This document shows positions 62,801 to 64,000 of a DNA stretch of 64,000 bases, one piece after another. The number at the start of each line of letters is the position of its first letter. The first letter of the stretch is position 1. A program made the translations under genes and the position numbers. Below the pieces are notes generated by a model that was given only the letters and a program-made list of their open reading frames with translations, was not told the origin of the DNA and did no database searches. This stretch comes from Scenedesmus sp. ARA3. Its lineage: Eukaryota; Chlorophyta; Chlorophyceae; Sphaeropleales; Scenedesmaceae. The DNA lies in NCBI GenBank assembly GCA_004335835.1, contig RWJK01000985.1:24988-88987 (forward strand), read 5' to 3'.

Positions 62801-63946
62801 AAGTTGCAGCTCGCCATCTGGCCCCGGGTAATGCAGCTGCAGCGGCGCGGCACTGCTGGCAGAGGCAAACACAGCCAGTGCGTCCACCAGCTGCAGCATG
62901 GCCACACAACCCGCAGCACCTTGAAACCCTGAACCCTGCAGCAACCTGAAACCCTGAACCCTGCAGCAACCTGAAACCCTGGACCCTGCAGCTTTGCCTC
63001 TCACTGCCGTTGCAACACGGCCTCGCCAAACCCATAATCCTGCAACTAAAACGCCCCTGCCTCACTCACTCTAGTTGCAGCTTCCCATCAGGCCCCGGGT
63101 AGTGCAGCTGCAGCGGCGCGGCGCTGCTGGCGGAGGCAAACACAGCCAGTGCGTCCACCAGCTGCAGCATGGCCACACAAATTTGCAGCACCTTGAAACC
63201 CTGAACCCTGCAGCAACCTGAAACCCACACCGCACAGCCCCTTGTTCACTGCCGTTGCAACACGGCCACGCCAAAAAACCTAATCCTGCAGCCTATTCCC
63301 CCCACTCACTCTAGTTGCAGCTCCCCATCAGGCCCTGGGTAGTGCAGTTGTAACGGCGCGGCGCTGCTGGCCGAGGCAAACACAGCCAGTGCGTCCACCA
63401 GCTGCAGCATGGCCACACCAAACACGCGCCTGGGGGGGCCGCACTCGTAGCTGCTGAACAGCTGCAGGCAGTGCAAAAGCAGTGCAAAAGAAGTGAAAAA
63501 CAAGTAAAATAAGAAGGCAGACTGTTGATGTGTGTCTGAGTGTACAGGGCATTGTGATGTCAGGGGGGAGTCAGTGTGCAGTGATGCATGAAGGCGCGGT
63601 GGCTGCACAAAACAATTCAAACACGGCCAGTGCGTCCACCAGCTGCAGCATGGCCACGCCAAATACGCGCCTCGGGGGCCCCCAACTCATAGCTGCTGAA
63701 CAGCTGTGGCGGCAGTGAACAGGCGGCAGTGCAAAGGCGGATTGCAGCAGGAGGCGATCGACGTGCATATGTTGACGGAGTCAAGGACACATGCAAGCAC
63801 ATCGAATGCAGCTAGCGCATGTATCCAAGCAACACAAACACAACGGGCCGTACCTCGCTGCGCAGCTGCAGCGATGAGCGCAGGCTCTTGGAGTCATCCG
63901 CCCAGTGCAGCTCCACCCCCTCAGGGGCCAGCACCACCGTGCACGC
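59076..63946 (-). CDS. RAD1: RAD1 homologue, 9-1-1 checkpoint clamp subunit (N-terminus beyond right edge)
   Basis: Seven exons, in transcript order: 63854-63946, 63310-63461, 61419-61564, 60590-60708, 60107-60247, 59530-59673, 59076-59144. They total 864 nt, 287 aa plus stop, with all phases matching (0, 2, 1, 0, 0, 0). Recognisable RAD1 blocks are TVVLAPEGVELHWADDSKSL, RRVFGVAMLQLVDALAVF, GCVMYARIATQEQDLPSDM, LKEAVDDLEWPGGSVAIRLS, QVQQRYRYKNLKASM, VSIDANGLLKVTHMV and the acidic end LPVDEED. RAD1 forms a PCNA-like ring with RAD9 and HUS1 in the nucleus that signals DNA damage. Only about 20-30 N-terminal residues should be missing. Every intron contains copied exon edges. Confidence 0.93.
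59245..59975 (-). repeat. RAD1 arrays around the penultimate exon
   Basis: The exon start (VSIDANGLLKVT) occurs at about 59965, 59890, 59797 and 59673, each after an AG acceptor and, in most, a CTG run. The exon end (QASLQPSALSGFAATQ plus GTGTG) recurs at 59530, 59395 and 59250. The intact exon lies between the two arrays. Confidence 0.88.
60420..61030 (-). repeat. RAD1 arrays around the LLKEAVDDLEWPGG exon
   Basis: The exon start (GALLKEAVDDLEWPGG) is copied near 60880-60930 and 60985-61025. The exon end (AAAGTGSLE plus donor) is copied near 60420-60450. The intact exon is 60590-60708. Confidence 0.82.
61200..62150 (-). repeat. RAD1 acceptor-side array, 6 copies, plus donor-side copy
   Basis: Exon starts encoding about LSDSGDAVDVDGGGAG recur with the shared edge at 61561, 61676, 61800, 61915, 62026 and 62138 (spacing 115, 124, 115, 111 and 112 bp). 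Only the first leads into the complete exon. A copy of that exon's end (REPASYFLLKG) lies near 61215-61265. Confidence 0.9.
62460..63705 (-). repeat. RAD1 exon-edge array around the FGVAMLQLVDALAVF exon
   Basis: The intact exon is 63310-63461. Downstream copies of its end (LQLHYPGPDGELQLE plus GTGAG) occur near 63075, 62805, 62690 and 62465; two of them also include the LQLVDALAVF part. One upstream copy of its start lies near 63615-63705 and is frameshifted. Confidence 0.88.
62920..62995. repeat. 26-bp minisatellite
   Basis: Three tandem units with the core AAACCCTGAACCCTGCAGC occur in a RAD1 intron; a further partial copy is at about 63192-63225. Confidence 0.75.
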
Positions 63947-63948
63947 CT

Positions 63949-63949
<1 letters not shown>

Positions 63950-64000
<51 letters not shown>
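63950..64000 (+). repeat. CAG microsatellite at the window end
   Basis: About 17 CAG units (CTG on the RAD1 sense strand) end in the CTGCAG acceptor of the first visible RAD1 exon. The tract runs off the window. Confidence 0.9.

Noticed and set aside
1..64000. Assembly error as the cause of the tandem copies
   Set aside because: Copies differ by substitutions and indels and have different breakpoints, and the pattern occurs in at least five genes with a consistent polarity. Collapsed or expanded assembly would give near-identical copies. Read data would still be the final test.
1..64000. tRNA or rRNA genes
   Set aside because: No cloverleaf-compatible A/B boxes or rRNA signatures were noticed by eye; a covariance search was not possible here.

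Overview
This is a nuclear segment from a GC-rich green alga. Multi-exon genes with GT-AG introns lie on both strands. There is a plastid ferredoxin-thioredoxin reductase gene with a transit peptide, TGTAA-type poly(A) signals follow several stop codons, and CAG/CTG triplets are extremely dense. The style fits a chlorophycean, perhaps Scenedesmaceae (inference; no marker gene is present). There is no prokaryotic or organellar gene organisation, and I saw no rRNA, tRNA or CRISPR.

Layout, left to right. 1-11645 (-): most of a USP9X/faf-type deubiquitinase, with its catalytic end off the left edge. 13329-14669 (-): FTRC. 15056-17329 (+): a small gene of unknown function. 19149-20103 (-): the 3' part of a Cys-rich unknown gene. 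About 21251-25333 (+): a zinc-knuckle (CCHC) protein with polyQ/polyA and an apparent 1-base frameshift. 26510-28459 (+): a predicted type I membrane protein rich in His/Gln/Ala. 29633-49860 (+): RRP5, solved here as 28 in-frame exons encoding 2,241 aa. 50492-53333: a non-autonomous CACTA-type DNA transposon. 53722-54948 (+): a low-complexity unknown protein. 54949-59075: no supported gene. 59076 to beyond 63946 (-): RAD1 of the 9-1-1 checkpoint clamp, with its N-terminus off the right edge.

The most unusual feature is not a gene. In nearly every multi-exon gene, the introns contain tandem, diverged copies of the edge of the neighbouring exon together with its splice site. Arrays of acceptor plus exon start lie 5' of the intact exon; arrays of exon end plus donor lie 3' of it. 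There are usually 2-6 copies, often about 105-125 bp apart. Intact exons splice in frame if these copies are skipped. CTG repeats (sense strand) directly abut many 3' splice sites, while CAG repeats fill exons as polyQ, polyA or polyS. This looks like a general process that multiplies splice sites and lengthens introns.

The recognised genes serve separate housekeeping roles: ubiquitin removal, plastid redox control, rRNA processing and DNA damage checkpoint. There is no sign of a functional cluster.
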